DNA of 64,000 bases, taken from positions 6,014,001-6,078,000 of the forward strand of contig NZ_JAMOAO010000001.1 in the NCBI RefSeq assembly GCF_030555055.1, in the 5' to 3' direction. Under the pieces are notes generated by a model. That model did not search any database. It was not told the DNA's origin and was given only the letters and a program-made list of their open reading frames with translations. Numbering within the stretch: the stretch's first letter is position 1; each line of letters starts with the position of its first letter. Position numbers and translations under genes: made by a program. This document shows positions 43,433 through 52,616 of this stretch, in pieces. The stretch comes from Nocardiopsis sp. YSL2. GTDB taxonomy: Bacteria > Actinomycetota > Actinomycetes > Streptosporangiales > Streptosporangiaceae.

Positions 43433-45085
43433 TTACGTCGTAGATTCCGTACGTGCCACGGGGCGGCCCCGGTCGAGGCGCAGCTCCGCCCACGGCCACC
43501 GGCGGCGCAGCCACCGGTCGTGCGAGGCGACCACCACCGCGCCGGGCGCGGTGCCCAGCGCCTCCTCCAGTTCCTCGGCCAGGGCCAGGGACAGGTGGTT
43601 GGTCGGCTCGTCCAGCAGGAGCACGTCCGGGGCCCGGCCCACGAGCATCGCCAGTGCCAGGCGCCTGCGCTGGCCCACGCTGAGCACGCCCACGGGGCGG
43701 TCCATGTCGCGCGGCGCGACCAGGCCCAGAGAGGTCAGCGTCGGCGCACCGGGCACGGTGCCGTTGAGGCCCTCGTAGAGCTCGCGCGCCGTGCGATCCG
43801 GGTCGGGGAACACCACGTCCTGTTCCAGGAGCGCCACCGTCGCCCCGCGCCGCCAGGCCGCCTGGCCCGAGGCCGGGCGCAGCCGGTGCCCCATCGCGTA
43901 CAGCAGTGTGGACTTGCCCGCGCCGTTGGGTCCGGTGACCAGCAGTCGTCCGTCCCGGGGCACGTCCAGGCGGTCGACCCGCAGCCGGCCGGGCACCACG
44001 AGGTCGCGGACCGAGACCGCGGCCCCTCCCTCACGCCCGGGATCGCTCGTGAGCGGGGCGGTGAACGACAGGGGGCGCGGCGGCCTGCGCACCTGGTCGC
44101 GCTCCAGCTCCTCCAGCCTCGCCCGGGCATCGCGTACCCGGCGCGAGACCTGCTTGTCCACGCGTCCTCCCTTGTAGTCGTAGGCCATCTTCGCGTTGTC
44201 CCGGGGCGCCCGCCCGTGCGCGACCTGTCGGGCGGTGCCGCGCACGGCCTCGCGCAACGCCTTGATGGTGTCCTGCTCCTCGCGGTGGCGCTGCTGCCAG
44301 CGCTCGCGCTCCAGGCGCTTCTCGCGCAGGTAGAAGGAGTAGGCGCCGCCGTAGAGGACCGGTCCGTCCACGGCCGGGTCGAGGTCGACCAGGCCGGTGC
44401 AGACGGCGTCGAGGAACACCCGGTCGTGGCCGGCCAGCACCACCAGGCCGGGCAGTCCGCGCAGGTACCCCTCCAGGAACTCCAGCGCGCGGTCGTCCAG
44501 GTGGTTGGTGGGCTCGTCCAGCAGCAGGGCGCGGGGGCGGCCGATGAGCAGGGCCGCCAGCCCCAGCCGGGCGCGCTGCCCCCCGGACATGCTGCCCACG
44601 GGCCGGTCGGCGCCGACCGGCTCCAGGCCCAGGCCGGCCACGACCAGCGCCGCGCGGCGCTCGGCGTCCCACACGTCGAGGCGTTCGGCCTCGGTGAGGA
44701 CCTCGCCGTAGGCGGCGAGCGCCCCGGGGTCCTCGGGCGACGCGTCCAGGGCCGCCGCGCACGCGGTCAGGCGCCGCTCCACGTCGCGGCTGGGTGCGAG
44801 CGCCTCGTCCAGGACCTCCCCCATGGTGGTGTCAGGGGGGTGCGGCAGCTCCTGCCGCAGGAAACCGGTGTCCGGAGGCCGCACGACGCTCCCGGCGTCG
44901 GGCTCCTCCTGACCGCTCAGCAGGCGCAGCAGGGTCGACTTGCCGGAGCCGTTCTCCCCCACGAGGCCGATCCGCTGGCCGGGCGCGGCGTCCAGGCTGA
45001 CACCGTCCAGGACCACGCGGGCGCCGTAGGCCTTGGCGAGGTCGCGCGCGCTGAGCAGCGGGGAGCCGTGCGCCGTGGTCGGCAT
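43433..45085 (-). CDS. ABC-F family ATPase (antibiotic-resistance / ribosome-protection type)
   Basis: 550 residues with two cytoplasmic ABC domains and no membrane segment. Domain 1 has VGENGSGKSTLLRLLSG, SGGQRARLGLAALL and LLLDEPTNHLDDRALEFLEG. The linker between the domains is Arg-rich and helical (EKRLERERWQQRHREEQD and following). Domain 2 has TGPNGAGKSTLLYAMG, SVGQRRRLALAMLV and LLLDEPTNHLS. ABC-F proteins of this shape dislodge ribosome-targeting drugs or assist stalled ribosomes. ATG 45085 starts just before the ABC core. A longer in-frame form from ATG 45196 is possible; that codon lies inside a stable stem. A structured leader with a short upstream ORF lies upstream. Confidence 0.88.
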   Translation of the reverse strand: MPTTAHGSPLLSARDLAKAYGARVVLDGVSLDAAPGQRIGLVGENGSGKSTLLRLLSGQEEPDAGSVVRPPDTGFLRQELPHPPDTTMGEVLDEALAPSRDVERRLTACAAALDASPEDPGALAAYGEVLTEAERLDVWDAERRAALVVAGLGLEPVGADRPVGSMSGGQRARLGLAALLIGRPRALLLDEPTNHLDDRALEFLEGYLRGLPGLVVLAGHDRVFLDAVCTGLVDLDPAVDGPVLYGGAYSFYLREKRLERERWQQRHREEQDTIKALREAVRGTARQVAHGRAPRDNAKMAYDYKGGRVDKQVSRRVRDARARLEELERDQVRRPPRPLSFTAPLTSDPGREGGAAVSVRDLVVPGRLRVDRLDVPRDGRLLVTGPNGAGKSTLLYAMGHRLRPASGQAAWRRGATVALLEQDVVFPDPDRTARELYEGLNGTVPGAPTLTSLGLVAPRDMDRPVGVLSVGQRRRLALAMLVGRAPDVLLLDEPTNHLSLALAEELEEALGTAPGAVVVASHDRWLRRRWPWAELRLDRGRPVARTESTT

Positions 45086-45191
45086 GGTCGTGTGGAAAGT
45101 CAAGAGAGGGAACCACCCTTCGTCTGGGGCGGGCCTCGATGCGCCCGGACGCACGCGGCGGCGGTGGGTCCGGAGAGCGACGGGAGTCGCC

Positions 45192-45298
45192 GACATCGAG
45201 ACCGCACCACGGGTTCGGACGTGGAAGCGCCGAGCGGGATGTGCGCTCAAGCCTGTCGGAAGGCGAGCTCCGCGCGCTCGGCGGTGGGTCTCGATGTC
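45192..45298 (-). promoter_or_regulatory. Structured 5' leader of the ABC-F gene (attenuator candidate)
   Basis: The 5' arm GACATCGAGACC (45287-45298), overlapping the stop codon of the upstream mini-ORF, is exactly complementary to GGTCTCGATGTC (45192-45203); CACC/GGTG extends it across a one-base bulge. Nested inside is CGCCGAGCG (45275-45283) with CGCTCGGCG (45228-45236), plus small hairpins CCACG/CGTGG and GCCT/AGGC. The 3' arm contains the in-frame ATG at 45196. This resembles ribosome-sensing leaders of drug-inducible ABC-F genes. Confidence 0.55.
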
Positions 45299-45308
45299 AG
45301 TTGCGCAT
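45297..45308 (-). CDS. Three-codon upstream ORF (Met-Arg-Asn-stop) in the ABC-F leader
   Basis: ATGCGCAACTGA begins 11 bases after the candidate -10, so the transcript would start at or just before this ATG. A ribosome paused on it would cover the 5' arm of the long leader stem. There is no direct proof of translation. Confidence 0.45.
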   Translation of the reverse strand: MRN

Positions 45309-45318
45309 GGTGTCGAAG

Positions 45319-45348
45319 AGGCTAACCGGGCTCACGCGCGAGGCGCAA
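45319..45348 (-). promoter_or_regulatory. Candidate WhiB7-type promoter of the ABC-F gene
   Basis: On the minus strand TTGCGC (45343-45348) and TAGCCT (45319-45324) are spaced by 18 bases. ACAAAA lies three bases upstream of the -35, the AT-rich patch recognised by WhiB7 at ribosome-antibiotic-responsive promoters. Start of transcription would fall near 45308-45312. Confidence 0.45.
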
Positions 45349-45479
45349 GGGTTTTGTCGCGCGCCGCGCACGGGCCCCGGGCAGAGGCCCGGCGGCGCGG
45401 GCGGGCCCGGGCGGCCGATGGGCCGGGGCCGACGGTCTCCCGCCGGTCCCCGGCCCACGTCTTCGTGGTCTCGTCCGGG

Positions 45480-47162
45480 TCAGCGCCCCCGCCGGGAGCG
45501 GTAGCGCCGGACCAGGGCCGAGGTGGAGGCGTCCAGGCCCGGCACGTCGGCGCCCTCGGTCAGCGCGGGCTCGACCCGCTTGGCCAGGACCTTGCCGAGC
45601 TGCACCCCCCACTGGTCGAAGGAGTTGATGTTCCACACCGCGCCCTGGACGAACACCTTGTGCTCGTACAGCGCCACGAGCTGGCCCAGCACGGAGGGGG
45701 TGAGCCGGTCGGCCAGGATGGTGGTGGTGGGCCGGTTCCCCGCGAAGGTGCGGTGCGGCACGAGGTCGGCGGCCACGCCCTCGGCGGCGACCTCCTCGGC
45801 GGTCCGGCCGAAGGCCAGCGCCTGCCCCTGCGCGAACAGGTTGGCCATCAGCAGGTCGTGCTGGGGCACGAGCGCGCCGGGAAGCTCGGGGACCGGCCGG
45901 GCGAACCCGATCAGGTCGGCCGGGACGAACCGGGTGCCCTGGTGCAGCAGCTGGAAGTAGGCGTGCTGGCCGTTGGTGCCCGGCGTACCCCACACCACGG
46001 GACCGGTCTGCCAGGTGACGGGGCGCCCGTCGCGCTGGGTGGACTTGCCGTTGGACTCCATGTCGAGCTGTTGGAGGTAGGCGGTGAACTTCGACATGTG
46101 GTGGCTGTAGGGCAGCACCGCGTGGCTGTGGGCGTCGAAGAAGCCGCCGTACCACACGCCGAGCAGGCCGAGCAGGAAGGGCAGGTTGCGCTCGGGCGGT
46201 GCGGTGGCGAAGTGCTCGTCCATCAGGTGGAAGCCGGCGAGCATCTCCCGGAAGCGGTCGGGGCCCAGGGCCACCATCAGCGACAGGCCGATGGCCGAGT
46301 CGTAGGAGTAGCGGCCGCCGACCCAGTCCCAGAAGCCGAACATGTTCGCCGTGTCGATACCGAAGCGGGCGACCTCGTCGGCGTTGGTGGACACCGCCAC
46401 GAAGTGCCGCGCGATCGCCGACTCGTCGCCGCCGAGCCGGTCCAGCAGCCAGGAGCGGGCGACCGAGGCGTTGGTGATGGTCTCGATCGTGGTGAAGGTC
46501 TTGGAGGCGACGATGAACAGGGTGGTCTCGGGGTCGGCGTCCACGAGGGCCTCGTGCATGTCGCCGCCGTCGACGTTGGAGACGAAGCGGAACTCCAGGC
46601 CGCGGTCGGTGTAGGGGCGCAGGGCCTCGTAGGCCATGGCGGGCCCGAGGTCGGAACCGCCGATGCCGATGTTGACGATCCGCCGTACCGGGCGGCCGGT
46701 GTGGCCGAGCCAGGACCGCGAGCGCACCTGGTCGGCGAAGGCGCTCATGCGGTCCAGGACCCCGTGCACCTCGGGGACGACGTCGTGCCCGTCGGTGGCG
46801 ATGACCGCCCTGCGGGGCGCGCGCAGGGCGGTGTGCAGGACGGCTCGGTCCTCGGTGACGTTGACGTGGTCGCCGCGCAGCATCGCGTCGCGCAGCTCGG
46901 CGACGCCGCAGGACCGGGCGAGCTCGGTGAGCAGGCGCAGGGTCTCGTCGGTCACCAGGTTCTTGGAGTAGTCGGCGTAGAGGTCGCCGACCTCGACCGT
47001 GTACCGCTCCGCTCGTGCGGGGTCGTCGGCGAACAGGTCGCGCAGATGGGCGGAGCCCAGCTGGGCGCGGTGCTTGCCCAGCGCCGTCCACTCGCCCCGC
47101 TGGTCCAGGGGGGTGGGTCCCGCGGTGCCGTCGGCACGGGAGGTGGTGGTACTGCCAGACAT
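45480..47162 (-). CDS. pgi: Glucose-6-phosphate isomerase
   Basis: 560 residues, the long bacterial Pgi form, interconverting glucose 6-phosphate and fructose 6-phosphate. It has [19 protein letters not shown], the first signature [19 protein letters not shown] (PGI_1-like), [20 protein letters not shown] (catalytic Glu position region), the His-containing [12 protein letters not shown]-type [18 protein letters not shown] and the end block [20 protein letters not shown]. The ATG at 47162 follows GAGGAGCG; the same frame is open further upstream but is antisense to the channel gene. Confidence 0.95.
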   Translation of the reverse strand: MSGSTTTSRADGTAGPTPLDQRGEWTALGKHRAQLGSAHLRDLFADDPARAERYTVEVGDLYADYSKNLVTDETLRLLTELARSCGVAELRDAMLRGDHVNVTEDRAVLHTALRAPRRAVIATDGHDVVPEVHGVLDRMSAFADQVRSRSWLGHTGRPVRRIVNIGIGGSDLGPAMAYEALRPYTDRGLEFRFVSNVDGGDMHEALVDADPETTLFIVASKTFTTIETITNASVARSWLLDRLGGDESAIARHFVAVSTNADEVARFGIDTANMFGFWDWVGGRYSYDSAIGLSLMVALGPDRFREMLAGFHLMDEHFATAPPERNLPFLLGLLGVWYGGFFDAHSHAVLPYSHHMSKFTAYLQQLDMESNGKSTQRDGRPVTWQTGPVVWGTPGTNGQHAYFQLLHQGTRFVPADLIGFARPVPELPGALVPQHDLLMANLFAQGQALAFGRTAEEVAAEGVAADLVPHRTFAGNRPTTTILADRLTPSVLGQLVALYEHKVFVQGAVWNINSFDQWGVQLGKVLAKRVEPALTEGADVPGLDASTSALVRRYRSRRGR

Positions 47163-47266
47163 CCGGTCGCTCCTCGTCGTCCTTGCGGGCCGCGCCCGCC
47201 GTGCGGCTGTGGGTCCTAGCCTTCCACAGACACCCGCGTCGGTGGCCGCTGCGACCGCCACGGCGG

Positions 47267-48112
47267 TCAGCCGCTGTTCGACCGCTCGCGTTCGCGCTCG
47301 CGGCGCAGGTCCGCCACCTCGGCGCGCAGGGCGCGCAGCTCGGCCAGGACGAGCTCCTGCCCGTGCGCGGGTCCGCCGTCGGGGCCGGCGCCGGAGGCGT
47401 GAGCGGTCCCTCCCCCGCCGCCGTCGCGGCCGCCGGAGTCCTGTTCCAGCGCCTCCACCGCGACCGCGATGAAGAGGTTGAGCGCGACGAAGGTCGACAC
47501 CAGGATGAACAGGACGAAGAAGATCCACGCCAGGGGCTTGTGCTCCATGACGCTGTGGGCGATGCTCGCCCAGCTGTCGCCCGTGGAGACCTGGAAGAGG
47601 GAGAACAGGGACGTGGGCAGGTCGCCGAAGTGCTCCGGGGACACGTCGCGGAAGAGCTGGGTGGCCATCACCGCGGACACGTAGAGCAGCAGCATCACCA
47701 GGAACAGGATCGAGACCATGCCGGGCATGGCCCGGAACAGGCCCGAGACGACGTGGCGCAGGGTCGGGATGACCGACAGCAGGCGCAGGACCCTGAGCAC
47801 CCGCAGGACGCGCAGCACGGCGAAGGGACCGGAGGCCGGGAGCAGGGCCACGCTCACGATCACCACGTCGAACCAGCTCCACGGGTCGCGCAGGAAGCTC
47901 CCCCGGTGGGCGAACAGCCGGAGCAGGAGCTCCAGGACGAACACGCCCAGGATGCCCACGTCCACGCGGTGCAGCAGGTCGCCGTGGGCGGCCATCACGC
48001 GGGGTGAGGTCTCCACGCCCAGGATGAGCGCGTTGACGAGGATCAGGGTGATGATGAGGGCCTGGAACCAGGAGGCGTCGACGATGGTCCGGACCCGGTC
48101 GCGCGCGGTCAC
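47267..48112 (-). CDS. Voltage-gated ion channel of the bacterial NaChBac type
   Basis: 281 residues, one six-helix subunit of a tetrameric channel. S1 lies near 16-33, S2 near 50-69 and S3 near 78-92. S4 ([19 protein letters not shown]) carries arginines every third residue; S5 is near 131-152. The pore loop is [13 protein letters not shown] (177-181 TGDSW) and S6 is [28 protein letters not shown] Gly-rich linker leads to a C-terminal coiled coil ([20 protein letters not shown]) that would assemble the tetramer. NaChBac has TLESW at the filter, so position 2 is Gly and position 3 is Asp here. It probably conducts Na+ or Ca2+. Confidence 0.9.
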   Translation of the reverse strand: MTARDRVRTIVDASWFQALIITLILVNALILGVETSPRVMAAHGDLLHRVDVGILGVFVLELLLRLFAHRGSFLRDPWSWFDVVIVSVALLPASGPFAVLRVLRVLRVLRLLSVIPTLRHVVSGLFRAMPGMVSILFLVMLLLYVSAVMATQLFRDVSPEHFGDLPTSLFSLFQVSTGDSWASIAHSVMEHKPLAWIFFVLFILVSTFVALNLFIAVAVEALEQDSGGRDGGGGGTAHASGAGPDGGPAHGQELVLAELRALRAEVADLRRERERERSNSG

Positions 48113-48274
48113 GGGTGAGGGGGCTCCGTTCGGGGATCGGGTGATGGCGCAAAACCCTATCCCCGGGCGGGGACACCCCTTTCACCTCCGGCACCGCTCC
48201 TCCCGGACCCTACTGGCGCCGCTCGTCGTGACCAGGCATGATCGAAGGAGGAAGCGAAAGCGAGGGGGCGGCCG

Positions 48275-48616
48275 GTGACGGAACGCACCGAAGACTTCGA
48301 GAGGGACCCGGACGAGACCGCCGACATCGACGACGTCGACGCGGTCATCGACGTGGGCGCCGCCGACCAGGACACGGCCGTGGCGGGCTACCTGCTGGAC
48401 TTCCCCTACGGCCACCGGATCGACGAGATCGAGGACCACGACGCCCTGGGCATCGGGGCGGAGCTCGCGCAGGAGGACCCCGAGGGCTCCGAAGAGTCGG
48501 AGGGGTCCGAGGACGGCTGGGGCGGCGGCGTGACGGGCCACCGCGAGGACCTGGCCAGGCTCCTGAGCGCGGAGGACTTCGCCGAGCGCGTCCGCCGTCG
48601 TCGCGGGGAGCCCTGA
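48275..48616 (+). CDS. Small acidic hypothetical protein
   Basis: 113 residues, very acidic (DPDETADIDDVDAVIDVGAA, EEDGSEE-type EGSEESEGSEDGWGG), ending in a short basic helix (LSAEDFAERVRRRRGEP). A possible conserved core is TAVAGYLLDFPYGHRIDEIE. No membrane or signal segment. GTG start behind GAGGGGGCGG. Function unknown. It diverges from the ion channel gene. Confidence 0.55.
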   Translation: MTERTEDFERDPDETADIDDVDAVIDVGAADQDTAVAGYLLDFPYGHRIDEIEDHDALGIGAELAQEDPEGSEESEGSEDGWGGGVTGHREDLARLLSAEDFAERVRRRRGEP

Positions 48617-48628
48617 CCACCGGGGCCC

Positions 48629-48647
48629 GCACCGGCGGGGCCGGTGC
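48629..48647. terminator. Hairpin between convergent acidic-protein and lutR genes
   Basis: A perfect 8-bp GCACCGGC stem with a GGG loop, 12 bases after the + stop. Confidence 0.5.
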
Positions 48648-48753
48648 CGTGCGGCGCGATCGGGTACGCGCGCCGGCGCGGCCGGACCGAGCCGGTGGGG
48701 CCAGGCGCCGGCGGCACGGACCGGCAGGGGTCGGCCCGGGAGCGCCGCTGCGG

Positions 48754-49473
48754 TCAGGAGTCGCGCGCCAGGTCGGCGCCGAGCCAGCGCTCCACGCGCA
48801 TGACGTGCGTGGTGGCCGCGGCCCGGGCGGCGTCGGGATCGCGGGCGACCAGGGCCGCGTGGATGAGGACGTGGTCCTCGCGGAGCTTGGCGGTCAGCCC
48901 GGCCTCGCGGTGCCCGGCCCACACGCGGGCGTTGAAGGTGCGCGAGGACAGGCCCGCGTTGATCGCCGCCAGTGTGGCGTTGCCGGTGCTCTCGACGATG
49001 GCCTGGTGGAAGCCGAGGTCGGCGGAAACGGTGTCGGCGCAGAAGGCGTCCTGTTCCCCCTCCCCGTCCATGCGCTCCAGCAGGGCGCCGACGCGGTCGA
49101 GGTGGGCGTCGCTGGCCCGCGCCGCGGCCAGGGCGGTCGCGGCGGGTTCGAGCATCCGCCGGACCTGGAGGACCTCCAGCAGGGTCCGCCCCTGGGAGAC
49201 CTCGGCGAGGACGGAGAAGGTCTCCAGGAGGTCGGCGGGGCGCAGCGCGGTGACGTAGACCCCCGCGCCGTGGCGGGCCTCCAGCACGCCCAGGGTGGTC
49301 AGGGCGCGGATGGCCTCGCGCATGGAGCTGCGGGAGACGCCCAGGCGGGCGGACAGGTCGCGTTCGGTGGGCAGTCTCTCCCCCGGGCCGACCTCGCCCG
49401 CGGCGATCATCGCCTTGACGCTCTCGACGGCCCGCTGGGTGACGGAGGTCCGTTCGCCGTCGGGTTCGTGCAC
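48754..49473 (-). CDS. lutR: FadR-type GntR regulator of the lactate operon
   Basis: 239 residues. The winged HTH reads MIAAGEVGPGERLPTERDLSARLGVSRSSMREAIRALTTLGVLEARHGAG, and the FCD effector domain (FCADTVSADLGFHQAIVESTG, LREDHVLIHAALVARDPDAAR) has the His/Asp metal-ligand pattern. The GTG at 49473 is chosen for AGGAG seven bases upstream. It diverges from lutABC with a palindromic operator in the gap, so it most likely represses the operon and is relieved by lactate. LldR-like naming would also fit. Confidence 0.88.
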   Translation of the reverse strand: MHEPDGERTSVTQRAVESVKAMIAAGEVGPGERLPTERDLSARLGVSRSSMREAIRALTTLGVLEARHGAGVYVTALRPADLLETFSVLAEVSQGRTLLEVLQVRRMLEPAATALAAARASDAHLDRVGALLERMDGEGEQDAFCADTVSADLGFHQAIVESTGNATLAAINAGLSSRTFNARVWAGHREAGLTAKLREDHVLIHAALVARDPDAARAAATTHVMRVERWLGADLARDS

Positions 49474-49603
49474 GCGTGGCTCCTGGTGTTCGGGTGACCT
49501 GGGCGGCAACCGCCGACCCAAAGACATCATACCAATTCCTCCCAAGCATGACTCCGCAGTCGAATTTCGCTGCATTCTTGCCGAAACACCGCTGACCATG
49601 TCA

Positions 49604-49620
49604 AAGTGGTCTGACCACTT
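49604..49620. promoter_or_regulatory. 17-bp perfect palindrome: FadR/LldR-type operator of lutABC
   Basis: AAGTGGTCTGACCACTT is a perfect palindrome whose core TGGTNNNACCA is the FadR/LldR/PdhR consensus. It sits in the divergent gap, 131 bases from lutR and about 100 from lutA. Confidence 0.7.
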
Positions 49621-49721
49621 GGCGTGGCGCGGGTGCTTCGCGGCGCGTCGAACACCCCGGCGCCCGCAGGCGGGCCGATCATGGTCGCCGATCCGCGGCG
49701 GCGGGTGCACGAAGGAGGCCC

Positions 49722-50462
49722 ATGCGCATCGCGCTGTTCATCACCTGTGTCAACGACACGCTCTTCCCCGACACCGGCAGGCACGTGGTCCGCCTCCTGG
49801 AGCGGCTGGGCCACGAGGTCGTCTTCCCCGAGGGGCAGACCTGCTGCGGGCAGATGCACTACAACACCGGCTACCGGCGGCCCGCGGCCAAGCTCGCGGT
49901 GCGGTTCGTGCGCACCTTCGAGGACGCCGACGCGGTGGTCGTGCCCTCCGGGTCGTGCGCGGCGATGATCCGCGACAACTATCCGCGCCTGGGCGGCAGC
50001 GGCAGCCGGCTGTCCCGCAAGGTCGCCGGCCTGGCCCCGCGCGTGTACGACCTCACCGAACTGCTCGTGGACGTGCTGGGCGTGACCGACGTGGGCGCCT
50101 ACTACCCGCACAAGGTCGCCTACCACCCCACGTGCCACGGCCTGCGGATGCTCGGCCTGGGCGACCGGCCCTACCGCTTGCTGCGCGCCGTGCGCGGCCT
50201 GGAGCTGGTCGAACTCGCCGGCGCCACCGAGTGCTGCGGGTTCGGCGGCACGTTCGCGGTCAAGAACGGCGACGTCTCCTCCGCGATGGGTGCCGACAAG
50301 GCGCGCCACGCGGTCGAGTCCGGCGCGGAGGTCCTGTGCGCGGTGGACAACTCCTGCCTCATGCACATCGGCGGCACCCTGTCCCGGCAGCGCTCGGGGC
50401 TGCGGGTGGCGCACATCGCCGAGATCCTGGCCAGTACCGAGAAGGAGGGCGCCCTCCGATGA
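49722..50462 (+). CDS. lutA: L-lactate oxidation complex Fe-S protein LutA
   Basis: 246 residues with two CCG cysteine motifs: GQTCCGQMHYNTGYRRPA near 46 and TECCGFGGTFAVKNGDVS near 168. These are typical of glycolate-oxidase-GlpC-type Fe-S subunits. With LutB and LutC it oxidises L-lactate to pyruvate in the cytoplasm, passing electrons on, most likely to menaquinone. The start follows AAGGAGG; the stop overlaps lutB as ATGA. Confidence 0.93.
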   Translation: MRIALFITCVNDTLFPDTGRHVVRLLERLGHEVVFPEGQTCCGQMHYNTGYRRPAAKLAVRFVRTFEDADAVVVPSGSCAAMIRDNYPRLGGSGSRLSRKVAGLAPRVYDLTELLVDVLGVTDVGAYYPHKVAYHPTCHGLRMLGLGDRPYRLLRAVRGLELVELAGATECCGFGGTFAVKNGDVSSAMGADKARHAVESGAEVLCAVDNSCLMHIGGTLSRQRSGLRVAHIAEILASTEKEGALR

Positions 50463-51886
50463 GCGCGACGTTCCTGGGCATTCCGCCCTTCCCCGAGGCC
50501 GCCCGCGCGGCGGTCGACGACTCCCGGCTGCGGCACAACCTGCGCAAGGCCACCCACACCATCCGCGACAAGCGCGGCGCCGTCGTCACGGAACTGGAGG
50601 AGGACTGGGAGCGCCTGCGCTCCGAGGGCGCGGCGATCAAGAGCCACACGCTGCGCCACCTCGACCACTACCTGGAGCAGTTGGAGTCCTCGGTCGAGCG
50701 CGCGGGCGGCCACGTGCACTGGGCCGCCGACGCCGCGGAGGCCAACGCGATCGTCACCCGGCTGGTGCAGGCGACCGGCGAGACCGACGTGGTCAAGGTC
50801 AAGTCGATGGCCACCCAGGAGATCGAGCTCAACAACGCCCTGGCCGAGGCCGGCATCACCGCCTACGAGACCGACCTGGCCGAGCTGATCGTGCAGCTGG
50901 GCGACGACCTGCCCTCGCACATCCTCGTCCCCGCCATCCACCTGGGGCGGTCCCAGATCCGGGAGATCTTCCTGGACCAGATGGCCGAATGGGGCGTGGC
51001 GGCCCCCGAGGGGCTGACCGACGACCCCCGGGCGCTGGCCGAGGCGGCCCGGGTCCACCTGCGCGAGCGCTTCCTGCGCACCCGCACCGCCATCTCGGGC
51101 GCGAACTTCGCGGTGGCCGACTCCGGGACGCTGGTCGTCCTGGAGTCGGAGGGCAACGGCCGGATGTGCCTGACCCTGCCCGAGACGCTGATCTCCGTGG
51201 TCGGGATCGAGAAGATCGTGCCGACCTGGGCGGACCTGGAGGTGTTCATGCAGACGCTGCCCCGCTCGTCCACGGGCGAGCGGATGAACCCCTACACCTC
51301 CACCTGGACGGGGGTGACACCCGGCGACGGCCCGCAGGAGTTCCACCTGGTCCTGCTGGACAACGGCCGCACCGACGTCCTGGCCGACACCGTGGGCCGC
51401 CAGGCACTGCGCTGCATCCGCTGCTCGGCGTGCCTGAACACCTGCCCGGTCTACGAGCGCACGGGCGGGCACGCCTACGGCTCGGTCTACCCGGGGCCGA
51501 TCGGCGCGATCCTCACCCCCCAGCTGCGCGGGATGTCCTCGGAGGTGGACGAGGCGCTGCCGTACGCGTCGTCCCTGTGCGGAGCCTGCTACGAGGTCTG
51601 CCCGGTGGCCATCGACATCCCCGAGGTGCTGGTGCACCTGCGCGAGGAGGTCGCCGCCGGCCCGGGACACCTGGGCGAGAAGGCGATGATGAAGGGCGCC
51701 GAGGCCGTGCTGGGCTCCTCGCACGCGCTGAACGCCGCCCAGCACGCCGCCGGCGCGGCCCGGAACCTGGTGCCGCGCCACCTGCCGGGTATGGCGGGCG
51801 CCTGGACCGACACCCGCGACCTGCCCGACGTCCCGGCCGAGTCCTTCCGCCAGTGGTGGAACAAGCACGAGAAGGGGCAGAGTTGA
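50459..51886 (+). CDS. lutB: L-lactate oxidation complex Fe-S protein LutB
   Basis: 475 residues. The N-terminal LUD domain (VVKVKSMATQEIELNNALAE, RTAISGANFAVADSGTLVVL) is followed by two 4Fe-4S clusters: CIRCSACLNTCPVYERTGGH and CGACYEVCPVAIDIPEVLV. It bridges LutA and LutC in the lactate utilisation complex. It begins in the ATGA shared with lutA and ends in a TTGA shared with lutC. Confidence 0.94.
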   Translation: MSATFLGIPPFPEAARAAVDDSRLRHNLRKATHTIRDKRGAVVTELEEDWERLRSEGAAIKSHTLRHLDHYLEQLESSVERAGGHVHWAADAAEANAIVTRLVQATGETDVVKVKSMATQEIELNNALAEAGITAYETDLAELIVQLGDDLPSHILVPAIHLGRSQIREIFLDQMAEWGVAAPEGLTDDPRALAEAARVHLRERFLRTRTAISGANFAVADSGTLVVLESEGNGRMCLTLPETLISVVGIEKIVPTWADLEVFMQTLPRSSTGERMNPYTSTWTGVTPGDGPQEFHLVLLDNGRTDVLADTVGRQALRCIRCSACLNTCPVYERTGGHAYGSVYPGPIGAILTPQLRGMSSEVDEALPYASSLCGACYEVCPVAIDIPEVLVHLREEVAAGPGHLGEKAMMKGAEAVLGSSHALNAAQHAAGAARNLVPRHLPGMAGAWTDTRDLPDVPAESFRQWWNKHEKGQS

Positions 51887-52518
51887 GCACCTCACGCGAG
51901 CGAGTGCTGGCCCGGGTCCGGGCCGCCCTCACCGACGTTCCGGCCGACGAGCCGGTGGTCCGACCAGTGGAGCGCCCCTACGCCGACAGCCACGGTATGG
52001 GCGCCGCGCTGGAGGTCCTGGAGGACCGGCTGCGCGACTACAAGGCCCTGGTGCGGCGCGTGCCCGCGGACCGGCTGGCCGAGGAGGTCGCCGCCGCCCT
52101 GGAGCGGCGCGGCGCCTCGACCGTGGCGGTGCCCGAGGGAGTCGACGCGGACTGGTTCGCCCGCACCGGGGCCGAGCGCAGGCCCGACAGCCGTGAGCGG
52201 CCGCTGGAGCTGCGGGAGCTGGACGGCGTCGACGGGGTCGTGACCGCGTGCGCGGTCGCGATCGCCGAGACGGGCACGATCGTCCTGGACGGCGGTGCGG
52301 ACCAGGGGCGGCGGGCCATCACGCTGGTGCCGGACTACCACCTGTGCGTGGTGCGCGCGGACCAGGTCGTGGACGGGGTCCCCCAGGCGGTGCGGCGGCT
52401 CGATCCGGCGCGCCCCCTCACCTGGATCAGCGGGCCGTCGGCGACCAGTGACATCGAGCTCAACCGGGTCGAGGGCGTACACGGACCGCGCACCCTGGAG
52501 GTCCTCCTGGTGGAGTGA
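51883..52518 (+). CDS. lutC: L-lactate oxidation complex subunit LutC
   Basis: 211-residue LUD-domain protein. It has the family ACAVAIAETGTIVLDGGADQ and WISGPSATSDIELNRVEGVHGPRTLEVLLV at the end. It uses a TTG start overlapping the lutB stop, behind GAAGGGG. Third gene of the coupled lutABC set. Confidence 0.92.
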   Translation: MSTSRERVLARVRAALTDVPADEPVVRPVERPYADSHGMGAALEVLEDRLRDYKALVRRVPADRLAEEVAAALERRGASTVAVPEGVDADWFARTGAERRPDSRERPLELRELDGVDGVVTACAVAIAETGTIVLDGGADQGRRAITLVPDYHLCVVRADQVVDGVPQAVRRLDPARPLTWISGPSATSDIELNRVEGVHGPRTLEVLLVE

Positions 52519-52616
52519 CACGCCGGACGGACCCACGGCGGTCGCGTGTGCGGGGGGCCGCGGCGGCATGCGCGCCCGGGGGGGGGAAGCGACGCGTTCG
52601 CGCGGCGGCGGCACGG

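Noticed and set aside
45480-48194. 904-codon continuous minus frame covering pgi and the channel region
   Set aside because: Only the part after 47162 is Pgi. The upstream part is out of frame with the clear ion channel gene on the same strand and is low-complexity Arg/Gly/Pro.
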